Counted from the stretch's first letter, positions 33,183 through 42,807 are shown. The stretch: DNA of 64,000 bases from Flagellimonas taeanensis (GCF_003584105.1 NZ_QXFO01000019.1:1-64000), one strand, 5' to 3'. Translations and numbers: made by a program. The notes: generated by a model not told the origin, from the sequence alone.

Positions 33183-35582
33183 TTATTTTCCGATAATGTG
33201 AAGTTCCGTGAAATCCTTGCTTACTTCTATGGAATTGTTTCCGTTCAACTTGATGTCGTTGAGGTCCACTTCCTCATTGTCCAATTCCACTGTTCCAATG
33301 GTAAATGGAAGCCCATGAAGTGTCAGTTTGAACTTCTCATAGGATGTGACATAGTTACCGTCCTTGAATTGCTGTATGATGAGTTCGTTCTCCTTGCCCC
33401 TCAACCTGAACCTACGCAAGCTAAAACGTCCTTTTTTATAGTCATAGCCATCCTGCTGGTCCTCATAAACGATTGAATTCTCCGTGCCCTCCTTGTAATA
33501 GACATCCAGGAACAGCTCGGTGATCTCTTTCTCACCCACATACTGTTGTACAGGATATTTGGGGATTATGGCCCCTTCCTTTACATAGAGGGGAATCCTG
33601 TGTATCTCTGCGGGCACCCATCTTTCTATACCTCCTACAACCACCTCATCGGTCCAATAGTTATACCAATTGCCCCTTGGGAAATACATTCTCCTGCCTT
33701 GGGCATTCGGCTCTTGTACTGGGCAGACCAGCATTTGCTCCCCGAAAAGGAACTCATCGGTCCTAAAATGGGTCTGCGAATCTTCTTGATCATAGAACAC
33801 CAAGGATTGCAACATGGGCATCCCATCTTTGATGTATTTGTAGAACATGGTATAGAGATAGGGCAGCAACTGGTAGCGCATCTCTATAAATTTCCTGACA
33901 ATCCCAGTGATTTCTTCCCCAAAAGACCAAGGCTCCTGATCACCGTGGTCCCCACTGGAATGCACCCTACAAAATGGGTGGAAAATGGCCAACTGTATCC
34001 ATCGGGCGAACAGCTCTCCATTGGGTTGCTCTGCAAACCCGCCAATATCCGACCCCACAAAGGAATATCCGCTCATACACATGCGTTGCATCTGCACATT
34101 GGCAATCCATAGGTGCTCCCAAGTGGCCACATTGTCCCCGGTCCAGGTGGCACAATACCGCTGTGTACCGGAATATGCCGCACGGGTAAGCACAAAAGGC
34201 CGAAGTGGGAATGTGAATTTTTTCACCCCTTCATAAGTAGCCCTCACCATTTGCATGCCATACACATTGTGCGCCTTTCTGTGACTGCATGGATGTCCAT
34301 CATAATCGTGGCGCACGTCCAGATTGGCCGTTTTGGAGGGTACTTCCATGACGGCGGGTTCGTTCATATCGTTCCAGACGCCCCTTACCCCCATTTCAGC
34401 AATCATTTCCTTATAAAGACCTGCCCACCATTCACGGACATCGGGATCGGTAAAATCGGGGAACTTGCACTCCCCTGGCCATACTTTTCCCTTAAAATGG
34501 GGGCCATCTGCCCTGCGGCAGAAAAACCCATTGTCCATGGCCTGTTGGTATACCCAATAATCCCTATCTATCTTGATTCCGGGGTCGATCATGGTGATGA
34601 CCTTGAAACCGTCCTCTTCCATTTCCTCGATCATCCGCTTGGGATTGGGAAAATAGCGATTGTTCCAGGTAAAGCACCTGAAACCTTCCATGTAATCGAT
34701 GTCCAGATAAATGGCATCACAGGGAATGTTCAATTTTCTGAAGGTGGAGGCTATTTTTTTCACCTTGCGCTCCGGGTAGTAGCTCCATTTGGATTGATGG
34801 AACCCCAAGGCCCATAAAGGCGGTAGTTCGGGAACCCCAGTGAGGTCGGTATAGGCTTCTACCACCTGTCCCATTTTGGGACCGTAGAAAAAGTAGTAGT
34901 TCATTTCCCCGCCATCGGCCCAGAAACTGGTGACGTTTCTTTTCTCGTTGGCAAAATCAAAATAGGTACTGAACGAATTGTCGAAAAACACGCCATAGGC
35001 CACACTCTCCTTGAGCCCTACATAAAAAGGGATGGACTTGTATAGGGGTTCCTGGTCCTTGCCATAGGCATAGGAATCCGTTACCCAGTTGTTCACCCTT
35101 TTTCCTTTGAGGTTGGTATGCGACGCCTTGTCCCCCATTCCGTAGTAGCTCTCCCCAGAATGGCATATTTTGCTCATCTTTACGATGTTACCACCATAAT
35201 CAAAGTTTTCTTCCCAGTGGAATCCAAGCTCATCCTCGCACAGGATCACTTCTTCCAGATCCACGATTTGGACTTTCAGATCTGCCTTGCTGACATAAAT
35301 CTTGATTTTGGAAGTAGTGATGACATACTCAGGAATCTCTTCCTTTACGGTGAGCTCGTTGTAACCCAGATTTACCCCATCGCTGATGGCATACGAAAAA
35401 TCGGGTTCAAAAACATATTCCGTGGCATACCTGAACCGAACGACACTGTCACGCAAAATGGTGACCTGTAGAATGACCCCGTTGTGGGTGGTAAAATAGA
35501 TCTTGTCTCCTTCCTGTTTAAAATCGACTATATGGTCGGGGTATTGATTCCCCCGCTTTTCAATTTCTGTATTGGTTATCAT
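33183..35582 (-). CDS. Glycoside hydrolase family 31 (alpha-glucosidase type)
   Basis: A 799-residue GH31 enzyme that releases terminal alpha-linked glucose (or a related sugar). The catalytic nucleophile region is GVWNDMNEPAVME, preceded by CDAIYLDIDYMEG and followed by TWTGDN and SGYSFVGSDIGGF. No signal peptide, so likely cytoplasmic and acting on glycogen or imported maltodextrin. It lies 96 bases downstream of glgB on the same strand, which supports an alpha-glucan role. Confidence 0.92.
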   Translation of the reverse strand: MITNTEIEKRGNQYPDHIVDFKQEGDKIYFTTHNGVILQVTILRDSVVRFRYATEYVFEPDFSYAISDGVNLGYNELTVKEEIPEYVITTSKIKIYVSKADLKVQIVDLEEVILCEDELGFHWEENFDYGGNIVKMSKICHSGESYYGMGDKASHTNLKGKRVNNWVTDSYAYGKDQEPLYKSIPFYVGLKESVAYGVFFDNSFSTYFDFANEKRNVTSFWADGGEMNYYFFYGPKMGQVVEAYTDLTGVPELPPLWALGFHQSKWSYYPERKVKKIASTFRKLNIPCDAIYLDIDYMEGFRCFTWNNRYFPNPKRMIEEMEEDGFKVITMIDPGIKIDRDYWVYQQAMDNGFFCRRADGPHFKGKVWPGECKFPDFTDPDVREWWAGLYKEMIAEMGVRGVWNDMNEPAVMEVPSKTANLDVRHDYDGHPCSHRKAHNVYGMQMVRATYEGVKKFTFPLRPFVLTRAAYSGTQRYCATWTGDNVATWEHLWIANVQMQRMCMSGYSFVGSDIGGFAEQPNGELFARWIQLAIFHPFCRVHSSGDHGDQEPWSFGEEITGIVRKFIEMRYQLLPYLYTMFYKYIKDGMPMLQSLVFYDQEDSQTHFRTDEFLFGEQMLVCPVQEPNAQGRRMYFPRGNWYNYWTDEVVVGGIERWVPAEIHRIPLYVKEGAIIPKYPVQQYVGEKEITELFLDVYYKEGTENSIVYEDQQDGYDYKKGRFSLRRFRLRGKENELIIQQFKDGNYVTSYEKFKLTLHGLPFTIGTVELDNEEVDLNDIKLNGNNSIEVSKDFTELHIIGK

Positions 35583-35678
35583 CTTTGGTCAATTGACATC
35601 CACAAAAGAAATACATTGGGCTGAATAATTAAAACGATGTTTTGAACATAAATCCACTATATCGTTATAGTTTGTCCG

Positions 35679-37574
35679 TTATTTATAGACCACTACCGCC
35701 AGGGGGGGCAATGTCATCACAACGGATTGTTCATGGCCGTTCCATGTTGTTTTTGATGGTTTTAAGGTCTTTTTGCCCATACCACTGCCCGAATACTTGG
35801 TATCATCACTGTTGAACACCAACTTGAGTTGTGTATGCTTTGGGATCCCTACCCTATAGTCTTCTCGGGGCACAGGAGTAAAATTACAGGCTACGATCAG
35901 GTCATCCTTCGGATCATTTCCCTTTCTGATGTAGGTAATCACTGAATTTTCCCTGTCGTTGTACTCGATCCATTGGAAACCGTCGGGACTGAACTGTTTT
36001 TCGTATAGGGCCGGACTGGTCCTGTACAGTTTGTTCAGATCCTTGATAACTTCTTGGATGCCTGAGTGAAAATCGTACTGCGTGAGGTGCCAATCCAGGC
36101 TTTCCTGGAAATTCCACTCGGATGATTGTCCAAATTCCCCTCCCATGAACAGCAAATTGCCCCCAGGGTGTGTAAACATGTACCCGAACAAGAGCCTCAA
36201 ATTGGCAAAACGCTGCCATTCATCCCCCGGCATACGGTACAACAGGGATTTTTTCCCATAGACCACCTCGTCATGGGAAAACGGCAGCATGAAATTCTCC
36301 GTAAAAGCATAGGTCATACTGAAGGTAATCGCATTGAGGTCATATGATCGGTGGATAGGTTCTTTTTTAAAGAATTCCAAGGTATCGTGCATCCAGCCCA
36401 TCATCCATTTCATACCAAATCCTAGTCCTCCATAGTGAACGGCCTTGGTCACGCCTGAAAACGCAGTGGATTCCTCGGCTATGGTCTGGACTCCTTTAAA
36501 GCTTGCATAGACCTCTTGGTTCATCTCCCGAAGGAAGGACATGGCTTCCAGATTTTCATTGTTGCCGTACATATTGGGCTCCCATTCACCATCTTCACGG
36601 GAATAGTCCAGATAAAGCATGGATGCGACGGCATCGACCCGAAGTCCGTCCACATGGTACTGGTCCAACCAAAACACCGCATTGCTGATCAGAAAGGCCC
36701 TCACCTCATTTCTTCCATAATTGAAGATGAGGCTCTTCCAATCGGGATGATAGCCCCTTCGCCTATCTGGGTGTTCATAGAGGTGAGACCCATCAAAAAA
36801 GCCAAGTCCATGGGCATCTTCGGGAAAATGGGACGGTACCCAATCCAAAATGACCCCTATGCCCCGTTGGTGGAACTTATCGACCAGCATTTTAAAGTCC
36901 TCAGGTTTCCCAAAACGGGAGGTCGGCGCAAAATAACCGGTCAGTTGATACCCCCACGAAGGGTCAAAAGGATACTCCATAACAGGCATGAACTCCACGT
37001 GGGTAAACCCCATTTTCTCCACATAGTCCACCAACTGGTCCGCCATTTCAAGGTAGGAAAGGGATTCCCAACCATTTTTTTTCTTCCAAGATGCCAAGTG
37101 CACTTCATATACCGAATAAGGCTTGTCCAACCCATTTTTCTCCTCTCGGGTGTCCATCCATTTGCTGTCCTGCCATTTGTGGGGCGCATCCCAGACCAAG
37201 GAAGCGGTATTCGGGGGCTGCTCACAATACCTCGCGAACGGATCCGCCTTTTCTGTCCAAATGTCGTTGTTGTGGGAATGGATCTTGTATTTGTACTTGG
37301 TTCCCTTGTCCACACCAGGAACAAAGCCTTCCCAAATCCCACTGCCATCCCATCGCACGTGGAGCTCGTGCGTCCCTGTGGTCCAGAAGTTGAAATCCCC
37401 GACCACAAAGACTGATTTGGCCGAAGGCGCCCAAACTGCAAAGTAGGTGCCCTTCACCCCATCGACCTCAGTCAGATGGGAACCCAATTTGTCATACAGT
37501 CGGAAATGTTTCCCTGCCTTGAAAAGATCAATATCGAATTCCGTAAAAAAACTATGTGGGACTACCTTGGACAT
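35679..37574 (-). CDS. glgB: 1,4-alpha-glucan branching enzyme
   Basis: A 631-residue GH13 enzyme that makes alpha-1,6 branches in glycogen. A CBM48-like N-terminal domain (FAVWAPSAKSVFVVGDFN) is followed by the catalytic barrel: DWVPSHFPED, GLRVDAVASMLYLDYSR (nucleophile Asp), IAEESTAF (acid/base Glu) and PFSHDEVVYGK. I set the start at the ATG at 37574 (MSKVVPHSF); the open frame reaches 37724 but those 50 residues are basic and unlike the family. The first GlgB domain (N1) is absent, as in short GlgB proteins. Confidence 0.94.
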   Translation of the reverse strand: MSKVVPHSFFTEFDIDLFKAGKHFRLYDKLGSHLTEVDGVKGTYFAVWAPSAKSVFVVGDFNFWTTGTHELHVRWDGSGIWEGFVPGVDKGTKYKYKIHSHNNDIWTEKADPFARYCEQPPNTASLVWDAPHKWQDSKWMDTREEKNGLDKPYSVYEVHLASWKKKNGWESLSYLEMADQLVDYVEKMGFTHVEFMPVMEYPFDPSWGYQLTGYFAPTSRFGKPEDFKMLVDKFHQRGIGVILDWVPSHFPEDAHGLGFFDGSHLYEHPDRRRGYHPDWKSLIFNYGRNEVRAFLISNAVFWLDQYHVDGLRVDAVASMLYLDYSREDGEWEPNMYGNNENLEAMSFLREMNQEVYASFKGVQTIAEESTAFSGVTKAVHYGGLGFGMKWMMGWMHDTLEFFKKEPIHRSYDLNAITFSMTYAFTENFMLPFSHDEVVYGKKSLLYRMPGDEWQRFANLRLLFGYMFTHPGGNLLFMGGEFGQSSEWNFQESLDWHLTQYDFHSGIQEVIKDLNKLYRTSPALYEKQFSPDGFQWIEYNDRENSVITYIRKGNDPKDDLIVACNFTPVPREDYRVGIPKHTQLKLVFNSDDTKYSGSGMGKKTLKPSKTTWNGHEQSVVMTLPPLAVVVYK

Positions 37575-37735
37575 ACTTGAGGATTTGACATTTACAATAT
37601 TAAGCATCTTTGTCCAAGAATCCGACTTTGACAACTTATATCGGAAAGAAAACAACATTTTTAAAAAATTGGAACGCTTTTTGATTTTCTTGCCTTGACA
37701 AACAAAAATTGAAGAGAAATCCAAAATCCAAAATC

Positions 37736-38314
37736 ATGAATAGACTCAACACTTTTTTAGGGGCATTTTTAATATTGATAAGCATTTCCTGCGAAGGGCC
37801 ACAAGGACCTCCAGGTTATGATGGTCTTGACGGCCTTGATGGTCTGGACGGTGCGGACGGCATCCAAGGACAGGTAGTGGAAGTGGAAAACGTGAACTTT
37901 GGCTATGATGGGGAAGCCAATTTATTCAGCACCCTGATCAATTTTAGCGATGTGACCAACCTTGAGGTTTTTGAAGCATATGCAGTCTTGGTGTATCGAT
38001 ACACTGGTTCCGTTTCTTTGGATGATGGCAGCATGGCCGACTTGTGGAGCCAAATCCCACAGAACTACTTTTTGCCCGAAGGAACTATCCAATACGTCTT
38101 TGAACACACCTTTGTAGACCTGGAACTGTTCATCGATGGCAACTTTGACCTTTCTACCCTAAGCACCGACTTTACGGACGACCAAATATTCAGGATCGTT
38201 TTTGTGCCCAGCGTATATGCCGAAGCATCCAAAATGGATACCTCAAATATCGAAAATGTAATGTCCGCTTTGGGCATTCAAGAAAATCAGGTGAAGAAAC
38301 TGGACTTGAACTGA
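37736..38314 (+). CDS. Lipoprotein with a collagen-like Gly-X-Y segment
   Basis: A 192-residue lipoprotein: MNRLNTFLGAFLILISISC gives Cys19 as the lipidated residue. Directly after it come nine Gly-X-Y triplets (GPQ GPP GYD GLD GLD GLD GAD GIQ GQV), a bacterial collagen-like stalk, and then a globular beta-rich domain with no known match. The triplets are rich in Asp. It is probably exposed on the cell surface and may form trimers. Monocistronic, with its own terminator. Confidence 0.78.
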   Translation: MNRLNTFLGAFLILISISCEGPQGPPGYDGLDGLDGLDGADGIQGQVVEVENVNFGYDGEANLFSTLINFSDVTNLEVFEAYAVLVYRYTGSVSLDDGSMADLWSQIPQNYFLPEGTIQYVFEHTFVDLELFIDGNFDLSTLSTDFTDDQIFRIVFVPSVYAEASKMDTSNIENVMSALGIQENQVKKLDLN

Positions 38315-38340
38315 TTTCACCATAAATGTTTACCTTGAAG

Positions 38341-38371
38341 TCCCATTGGAAATCCCAATGGGATTTTTTTA
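38341..38371 (+). terminator. Intrinsic terminator of the collagen-like lipoprotein gene
   Basis: TCCCATTGG, loop AAATC, CCAATGGGA, then TTTTTTT. It starts 27 bases after the stop codon. Confidence 0.9.
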
Positions 38372-38440
38372 TTTTTCTTCCTTAAAAGATTTGAAAGGAA
38401 CAAAGTCCTGCTACGTCTAAGAACTTAAAAAGTCGCATAC

Positions 38441-38938
38441 ATGGGAAAAAGATTGTTATTGGTCGTACTGGTCGTACTCTCGGGGTGCAAGGGCCATACG
38501 CAGGAAAAAGAAAATAAAAAGAAAGCTGAAAAAGAGACCACTTTCAAGGTGAACAAGACCGATGCAGAATGGCGTGCCGAATTGACGGACATGGAGTACC
38601 AAGTCCTCAGAAAAGCGGCCACCGAGCATGCTTTTTCGAGCGACCTGCTGGACAACAAGCAAAAAGGAACCTATGTCTGCGCCGGTTGCGGCACTCCCCT
38701 GTTCAAGAGTGAGCACAAATTTGATTCCGGCACGGGGTGGCCCAGTTTTGACAGGGAAATCAAGGGCAATGTGGCCTATAGCGTGGACTACAAAATCGGA
38801 ATGGCCCGCACCGAAGAACATTGTGCAGTATGCGGAGGGCACTTGGGACATGTTTTTGACGACGGGCCCAGGAAAACCACAGGAAAAAGACATTGTATCA
38901 ACGGGGCTGCGCTGGACTTCATCCCCGATGGAAATTGA
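38441..38938 (+). CDS. msrB: Methionine-(R)-sulfoxide reductase B, lipoprotein form
   Basis: A 165-residue MsrB carrying a lipoprotein signal (LVVLSGC, Cys16) and a charged linker, so it repairs oxidised methionine outside the cytoplasm. Zinc ligands are CAGC and CAVC; the substrate region is [10 protein letters not shown] and [12 protein letters not shown]; the catalytic Cys is in [12 protein letters not shown]. The next gene encodes a second MsrB without a signal. Confidence 0.93.
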   Translation: MGKRLLLVVLVVLSGCKGHTQEKENKKKAEKETTFKVNKTDAEWRAELTDMEYQVLRKAATEHAFSSDLLDNKQKGTYVCAGCGTPLFKSEHKFDSGTGWPSFDREIKGNVAYSVDYKIGMARTEEHCAVCGGHLGHVFDDGPRKTTGKRHCINGAALDFIPDGN

Positions 38939-38951
38939 TCTAAACGAAACC

Positions 38952-39356
38952 ATGGAAAAAAAATACGGAGTACAAAAAACCGAGGAAGAGTGGAAACAGC
39001 AGCTTTCCGCTGAGGAATATTATGTTTTGCGCCAAAAAGGAACGGAACGCCCACACACGGGCCAGTACAACCTACACTTTGAGGACGGGGACTATCATTG
39101 CAAGGCCTGCAACGCTACACTTTTTAAGAGCGACCACAAATTTGAAAGCGGTTGTGGATGGCCTTCTTTTGACCAGGCTGTGGAAGGAGCCATCGAATAC
39201 ATCAGGGACACCTCCCACGGGATGATCCGCACAGAGACCCTTTGTGCCAATTGTGGCAGTCATTTGGGACATGTCTTCAACGATGGGCCACGGGAAACCA
39301 CGGGCCAAAGGTACTGCATCAATTCGGTGAGCATCGATTTTGACCCCACTGCATAA
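38952..39356 (+). CDS. msrB: Methionine-(R)-sulfoxide reductase B, cytosolic form
   Basis: A 134-residue MsrB without signal peptide, placed 13 bases after the lipoprotein form. Zinc ligands CKAC and CANC, substrate motifs [10 protein letters not shown] and [12 protein letters not shown], catalytic Cys in [13 protein letters not shown] chose the ATG at 38952 (MEKKYGVQ); an ATG at 38928 would add 8 residues and overlap the upstream gene. Together the two genes would protect both compartments. Confidence 0.92.
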   Translation: MEKKYGVQKTEEEWKQQLSAEEYYVLRQKGTERPHTGQYNLHFEDGDYHCKACNATLFKSDHKFESGCGWPSFDQAVEGAIEYIRDTSHGMIRTETLCANCGSHLGHVFNDGPRETTGQRYCINSVSIDFDPTA

Positions 39357-39363
39357 ACAAACC

Positions 39364-39900
39364 ATGGATTTCCAGGAAAATTACCTCTCCAATGCCAAGT
39401 TCGAGTTGCTCCGGTACAAGACCTTGGGAGAAAAGACCTTTGACCAGCTTACGGACCAGGAAATCCTTTGGAAGCATGGTGATACCGATAATTCCATTGC
39501 CTTGATCGTAAAACATATGGTCGGCAACATGTTGAGCCGTTGGACCCATTTTTTTACCGAGGATGGTGAAAAGACCTGGCGTGACCGCGAATCGGAGTTT
39601 GAAGTCCCATATACTTCAAAAGCAGTGATGGTGGCCCATTGGGAAAAGGGTTGGAAATGCCTCTTCGATGCTTTGGAAGGCATCGATGCATCCAATTTTG
39701 GAACCAAGATCAAGATAAGGGGCCAAGAACACACAGTGATAGAGGCCATTAACCGACAATTGGCACATTATGCAAGCCACGTGGGACAGATTGTACTGTT
39801 GGGCAAAATGATCAAAGGCCCCGACTGGATCTCACCGTCCATCCCAAAAGGAGAATCCAAGACCTTCAACCAAAAGATGTTCGGTACCCCAAAAAGCTGA
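39364..39900 (+). CDS. DUF1572 / DinB-like protein
   Basis: A 178-residue four-helix-bundle protein of the DUF1572 family, related to DinB/YfiT metal-dependent thiol transferases. Putative metal His residues are in IVKHMVGNM, the middle of the chain, and LAHYASHVGQI. I chose the ATG at 39364 (MDFQENYL), 7 bases after the msrB stop; an earlier start would overlap msrB. Probably in the msrB operon. Substrate unknown. Confidence 0.8.
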   Translation: MDFQENYLSNAKFELLRYKTLGEKTFDQLTDQEILWKHGDTDNSIALIVKHMVGNMLSRWTHFFTEDGEKTWRDRESEFEVPYTSKAVMVAHWEKGWKCLFDALEGIDASNFGTKIKIRGQEHTVIEAINRQLAHYASHVGQIVLLGKMIKGPDWISPSIPKGESKTFNQKMFGTPKS

Positions 39901-39935
39901 TTTCACAAACAAAGCCATTTTTGCCTTTTTTCAAC

Positions 39936-39967
39936 TTGGGATTTGGGGATGGTTTTCCGTACTTTTG
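39936..39967 (+). promoter_or_regulatory. lpdA promoter, TTG-N21-TACTTTTG
   Basis: A -33 TTG at 39936-39938 and an exact -7 box TACTTTTG at 39960-39967. The lpdA ATG follows at 40021. Confidence 0.65.
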
Positions 39968-40020
39968 CACCTGCCGCTTTTAGGCCGGCTTCAAATCTAA
40001 CAACTAAAAATCACGATCTA

Positions 40021-41409
40021 ATGAGCAAGTTTGATATAATTGTTTTGGGCAGTGGTCCCGGTGGATATGTTACGGCTATCAGGGCCTCTCAATTGGGTTT
40101 CAAAACAGCCATTGTTGAAAAAGAAAGTCTGGGCGGTGTCTGTCTCAATTGGGGATGTATTCCCACCAAGGCGCTTCTGAAATCCGCTCAGGTCTTCGAA
40201 TATTTGAAGCATGCCGGTGATTACGGATTGAACGCCGAAAACGTGGGACACGATTTTGGTGCCGTGGTCAAGCGAAGCCGTGGGGTAGCCGACGGTATGA
40301 GCAAGGGCGTCCAATTCCTGATGAAAAAGAACAAGATCGAGGTCATCAATGGTTTTGGAACACTAAAAAAAGGCAAAAAAGTCGAGGTCAAATCCGACAG
40401 TGGAACCACCGAATATTCCGCAGACCATATCATCATTGCCACAGGGGCGCGAAGCCGTGAATTGCCCAGCCTTCCCCAAGACGGTAAGAAAGTGATCGGG
40501 TACAGGGAAGCCATGTCCCTTGACAAACAGCCTAAGAAGATGATCGTTGTGGGAAGTGGGGCCATCGGTATCGAATTTGCCTACTTCTACAATTCCATGG
40601 GCACTGAGGTGACCGTGGTGGAATTTATGCCCAACATTGTCCCCGTAGAGGATGAGGATGTATCAAAACAACTCGAGCGTAGCTTCAAAAAAACGGGGGT
40701 CAAGATCATGACATCTGCCGAGGTCACCAAAGTGGACACTTCGGGGGATGGCGTAAAGGCCACCGTAAAAACCTCCAAAGGCGAAGAAGTGCTTGAGGCC
40801 GATGTTGTATTGTCAGCTGTCGGAATCAAGACCAATATCGAAAACATCGGTCTGGAAGATGTGGGCATCGCCGTAGATCGCGATAAGATCTTGGTGAACG
40901 ATTACTACCAGACCAATATTCCGGGATATTATGCCATTGGCGATGTGACCCCAGGTCAAGCCCTGGCCCACGTTGCCTCTGCCGAAGGTATCCTCTGTGT
41001 TGAAAAAATAGCGGGTATGCACGTGGAAGCCCTTGATTATGGCAACATTCCTGGATGTACTTATTGCATTCCCGAAGTCGCCTCTGTAGGGTTGACCGAA
41101 AAACAGGCCAAGGAAAAAGGGTATGACATCAAAGTAGGTAAGTTTCCTTTCTCTGCCAGTGGAAAAGCCAAGGCTTCAGGAAACGCCGATGGATTTGTCA
41201 AAGTCATTTTCGATGCCAAATATGGTGAATGGTTGGGCTGCCACATGATCGGTGTAGGCGTTACCGATATGATCGCCGAGGCCGTTGTGGCACGAAAACT
41301 CGAAACCACAGGACATGAGGTACTGAAGGCCGTACACCCCCACCCTACCATGAGCGAGGCGGTGATGGAAGCGGTTGCCGATGCCTATGATGAAGTAATC
41401 CACTTATAA
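40021..41409 (+). CDS. lpdA: Dihydrolipoyl dehydrogenase (E3)
   Basis: A 462-residue flavoprotein that re-oxidises dihydrolipoamide in 2-oxoacid dehydrogenase complexes and the glycine cleavage system. FAD motif GSGPGGYVTA (11-20), redox disulfide GGVCLNWGC, NAD motif VVGSGAIGIEFA, and the C-terminal His-Glu pair in HPHPTMSEAVMEA. The ATG at 40021 is the family start; the frame opens at 39943, but the promoter box lies inside that stretch. No E1 or E2 genes are adjacent. Confidence 0.95.
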   Translation: MSKFDIIVLGSGPGGYVTAIRASQLGFKTAIVEKESLGGVCLNWGCIPTKALLKSAQVFEYLKHAGDYGLNAENVGHDFGAVVKRSRGVADGMSKGVQFLMKKNKIEVINGFGTLKKGKKVEVKSDSGTTEYSADHIIIATGARSRELPSLPQDGKKVIGYREAMSLDKQPKKMIVVGSGAIGIEFAYFYNSMGTEVTVVEFMPNIVPVEDEDVSKQLERSFKKTGVKIMTSAEVTKVDTSGDGVKATVKTSKGEEVLEADVVLSAVGIKTNIENIGLEDVGIAVDRDKILVNDYYQTNIPGYYAIGDVTPGQALAHVASAEGILCVEKIAGMHVEALDYGNIPGCTYCIPEVASVGLTEKQAKEKGYDIKVGKFPFSASGKAKASGNADGFVKVIFDAKYGEWLGCHMIGVGVTDMIAEAVVARKLETTGHEVLKAVHPHPTMSEAVMEAVADAYDEVIHL

Positions 41410-41418
41410 GAAGGCTGT

Positions 41419-41700
41419 ATGCTAAAGCTATTTAGGGCCACCGCCATTTTAGAGGGAATTTCCTATTTGTTGCTTTTTGGTATGACCATGCCCTTGAAAC
41501 ATTGGGCGGACATTCCCGAACCCAATAAATTTGTGGGTTATGCCCACGGGATTCTATTTATCCTCTATGTAGTCGTGGCCCTGGTATTTTGTTGGGAGCG
41601 TAAGTGGGGCATCAAGAAGTATATTGTACTTTTTGTGGCGTCCCTACTGCCTTTTGGAACCTTCTACGCGGATAAAAAGTATTTGAAGGACCTAGCCTAA
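41419..41700 (+). CDS. DUF3817 family membrane protein
   Basis: A 93-residue protein with three membrane helices (about 5-22, 41-61 and 66-82). The N-terminus FRATAILEGISYLLLFGMTMP is typical of DUF3817. It starts 9 bases after lpdA and its end overlaps the end of aroQ on the other strand by 9 bases. Function unknown. Confidence 0.8.
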   Translation: MLKLFRATAILEGISYLLLFGMTMPLKHWADIPEPNKFVGYAHGILFILYVVVALVFCWERKWGIKKYIVLFVASLLPFGTFYADKKYLKDLA

Positions 41701-42108
41701 AAAACTCTGGATGGCCAAATCATAACTCTGTAGGCCAAACCCCAAGATCACTCCTTTTGCACCGGGCGATATGTACGAGACATGCCTGTATTCCTCCCGC
41801 TTATGGGTATTGGAGATATGGACCTCAACAACAGGAGTCGTCACGGCCTTTACCGCATCCCCGATACCTACCGAAGTATGGGTGTAGGCGGCGGCATTCA
41901 AGATGATGCCATCATAGTCAAAACCCACTTCCTGGATTTTCCCGATGATTTCCCCTTCTATATTGGATTGAAAATATTCCAGTTTCGCTTGTGGGAATTT
42001 TTCCTGTAGTTGCTTGAAGTAATCTTCAAAAGTAGTATTGCCGTAGACTTCCGGTTCCCTTTTGCCCAAGAGGTTCAAATTGGGACCGTTGATGATGATC
42101 AGTTTCAT
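41692..42108 (-). CDS. aroQ: 3-dehydroquinate dehydratase, type II
   Basis: A 138-residue type II dehydroquinase of the shikimate pathway. MKLIIINGPNLNLLGKREP is the N-terminal signature, with the catalytic Tyr in VYG; NAAAYTHTSVGI and EVHISNTHKRE are the substrate and His motifs. I used the ATG at 42108; the open frame beyond it runs back through a terminator and the next gene. A tail-to-tail overlap with DUF3817 is 9 bases. Confidence 0.95.
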   Translation of the reverse strand: MKLIIINGPNLNLLGKREPEVYGNTTFEDYFKQLQEKFPQAKLEYFQSNIEGEIIGKIQEVGFDYDGIILNAAAYTHTSVGIGDAVKAVTTPVVEVHISNTHKREEYRHVSYISPGAKGVILGFGLQSYDLAIQSFLG

Positions 42109-42141
42109 ACTGGTAAAAGTAGGATATTTTTCAAGCACAAA

Positions 42142-42169
42142 AAAAGCGGAAGTGATCACTTCCGCTTTT
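42142..42169 (-). terminator. Perfect-palindrome terminator of the barrel gene
   Basis: A 28-base perfect palindrome centred on GTGATCAC with A and T runs at the ends. It lies 22 bases after the stop of the 42191-42703 gene and before aroQ. Confidence 0.85.
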
Positions 42170-42190
42170 ATTTCATGTAAGGGTGTGGGC

Positions 42191-42703
42191 TTAATTGAAC
42201 CTATACCCCGCACCAACGGTAAGGGTATTGATGTCCACAAAATCTCCAAAATCTCCACCTCTGGATACTTGGAAGCCATATCTCGCCTCCACAAACCAGT
42301 TGGAATCGATTTGGTAACCACCTCCAATGGCCAGGTCAAGGCCAAACTCACCATCAGGAAGATCTTCCAACAAATAGTTGATCTGTGGTCCTCCTTGGAT
42401 GTTGAACTTATCGGCAACCTTGTATTTGAACATCACAGGAATGTACAGTGAGGTAAGATCGTCCACAAAGCTGAAGAGCAAAGATGGCTCAATGTCAAAA
42501 TCTTCAGAAAGCTCAAAATTATAGCCCCCACCTAGGTAAAATCCTAGTTCACTGTCGCTTGCATCACCAAAAAAGGAATCGTCCGTGTCAATGCTGATAG
42601 ACACATTGTTGAAACCTGCCTTGGCAGCAAAACCTTCCTGACCATATGTGCTGATGGTCAAAACAAATACAAAAAATACCGATAGAACAAATTGTTTTTT
42701 CAC
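42191..42703 (-). CDS. Outer-membrane beta-barrel protein (PorT/OmpW-like)
   Basis: A 170-residue protein with a signal peptide (cleavage near TYGQ) and about eight amphipathic beta strands with the final aromatic residue expected of barrels (GAGYRFN). Strands such as SLLFSFVDDLTSLYIPVMFK and the end pattern fit the outer_membrane beta-barrel families of Bacteroidota. First of three small barrel genes in a row. Function unknown. Confidence 0.78.
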   Translation of the reverse strand: MKKQFVLSVFFVFVLTISTYGQEGFAAKAGFNNVSISIDTDDSFFGDASDSELGFYLGGGYNFELSEDFDIEPSLLFSFVDDLTSLYIPVMFKYKVADKFNIQGGPQINYLLEDLPDGEFGLDLAIGGGYQIDSNWFVEARYGFQVSRGGDFGDFVDINTLTVGAGYRFN

Positions 42704-42727
42704 GATAGAATAGTTTTAGTTAATGCG

Positions 42728-42735
42728 CAAATATA
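42728..42735 (-). promoter_or_regulatory. Promoter -7 box TATATTTG of the barrel gene
   Basis: Exact TAnnTTTG on the minus strand, 24 bases before the ATG at 42703. No clear -33 element. Confidence 0.55.
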
Positions 42736-42807
42736 ACAATCTACTTCCCTAATCTCTTGTGGGAAAATTAAAATGTTATTGCTATGGACAATTTTCCCGG
42801 ACATAAA

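Noticed and set aside
36516..37415. 299-codon plus-strand frame opposite glgB
   Set aside because: Shadow of the branching enzyme gene; no recognisable domain.
37575..37724. N-terminal extension of glgB
   Set aside because: Fifty residues rich in Lys and Ser, AT-rich DNA, unlike branching enzymes; the Met at 37574 fits the family start.
42109..42417. N-terminal extension of the aroQ frame
   Set aside because: It would run through a perfect terminator and the neighbouring barrel gene; aroQ starts with MKLIIINGPNLNLLG.
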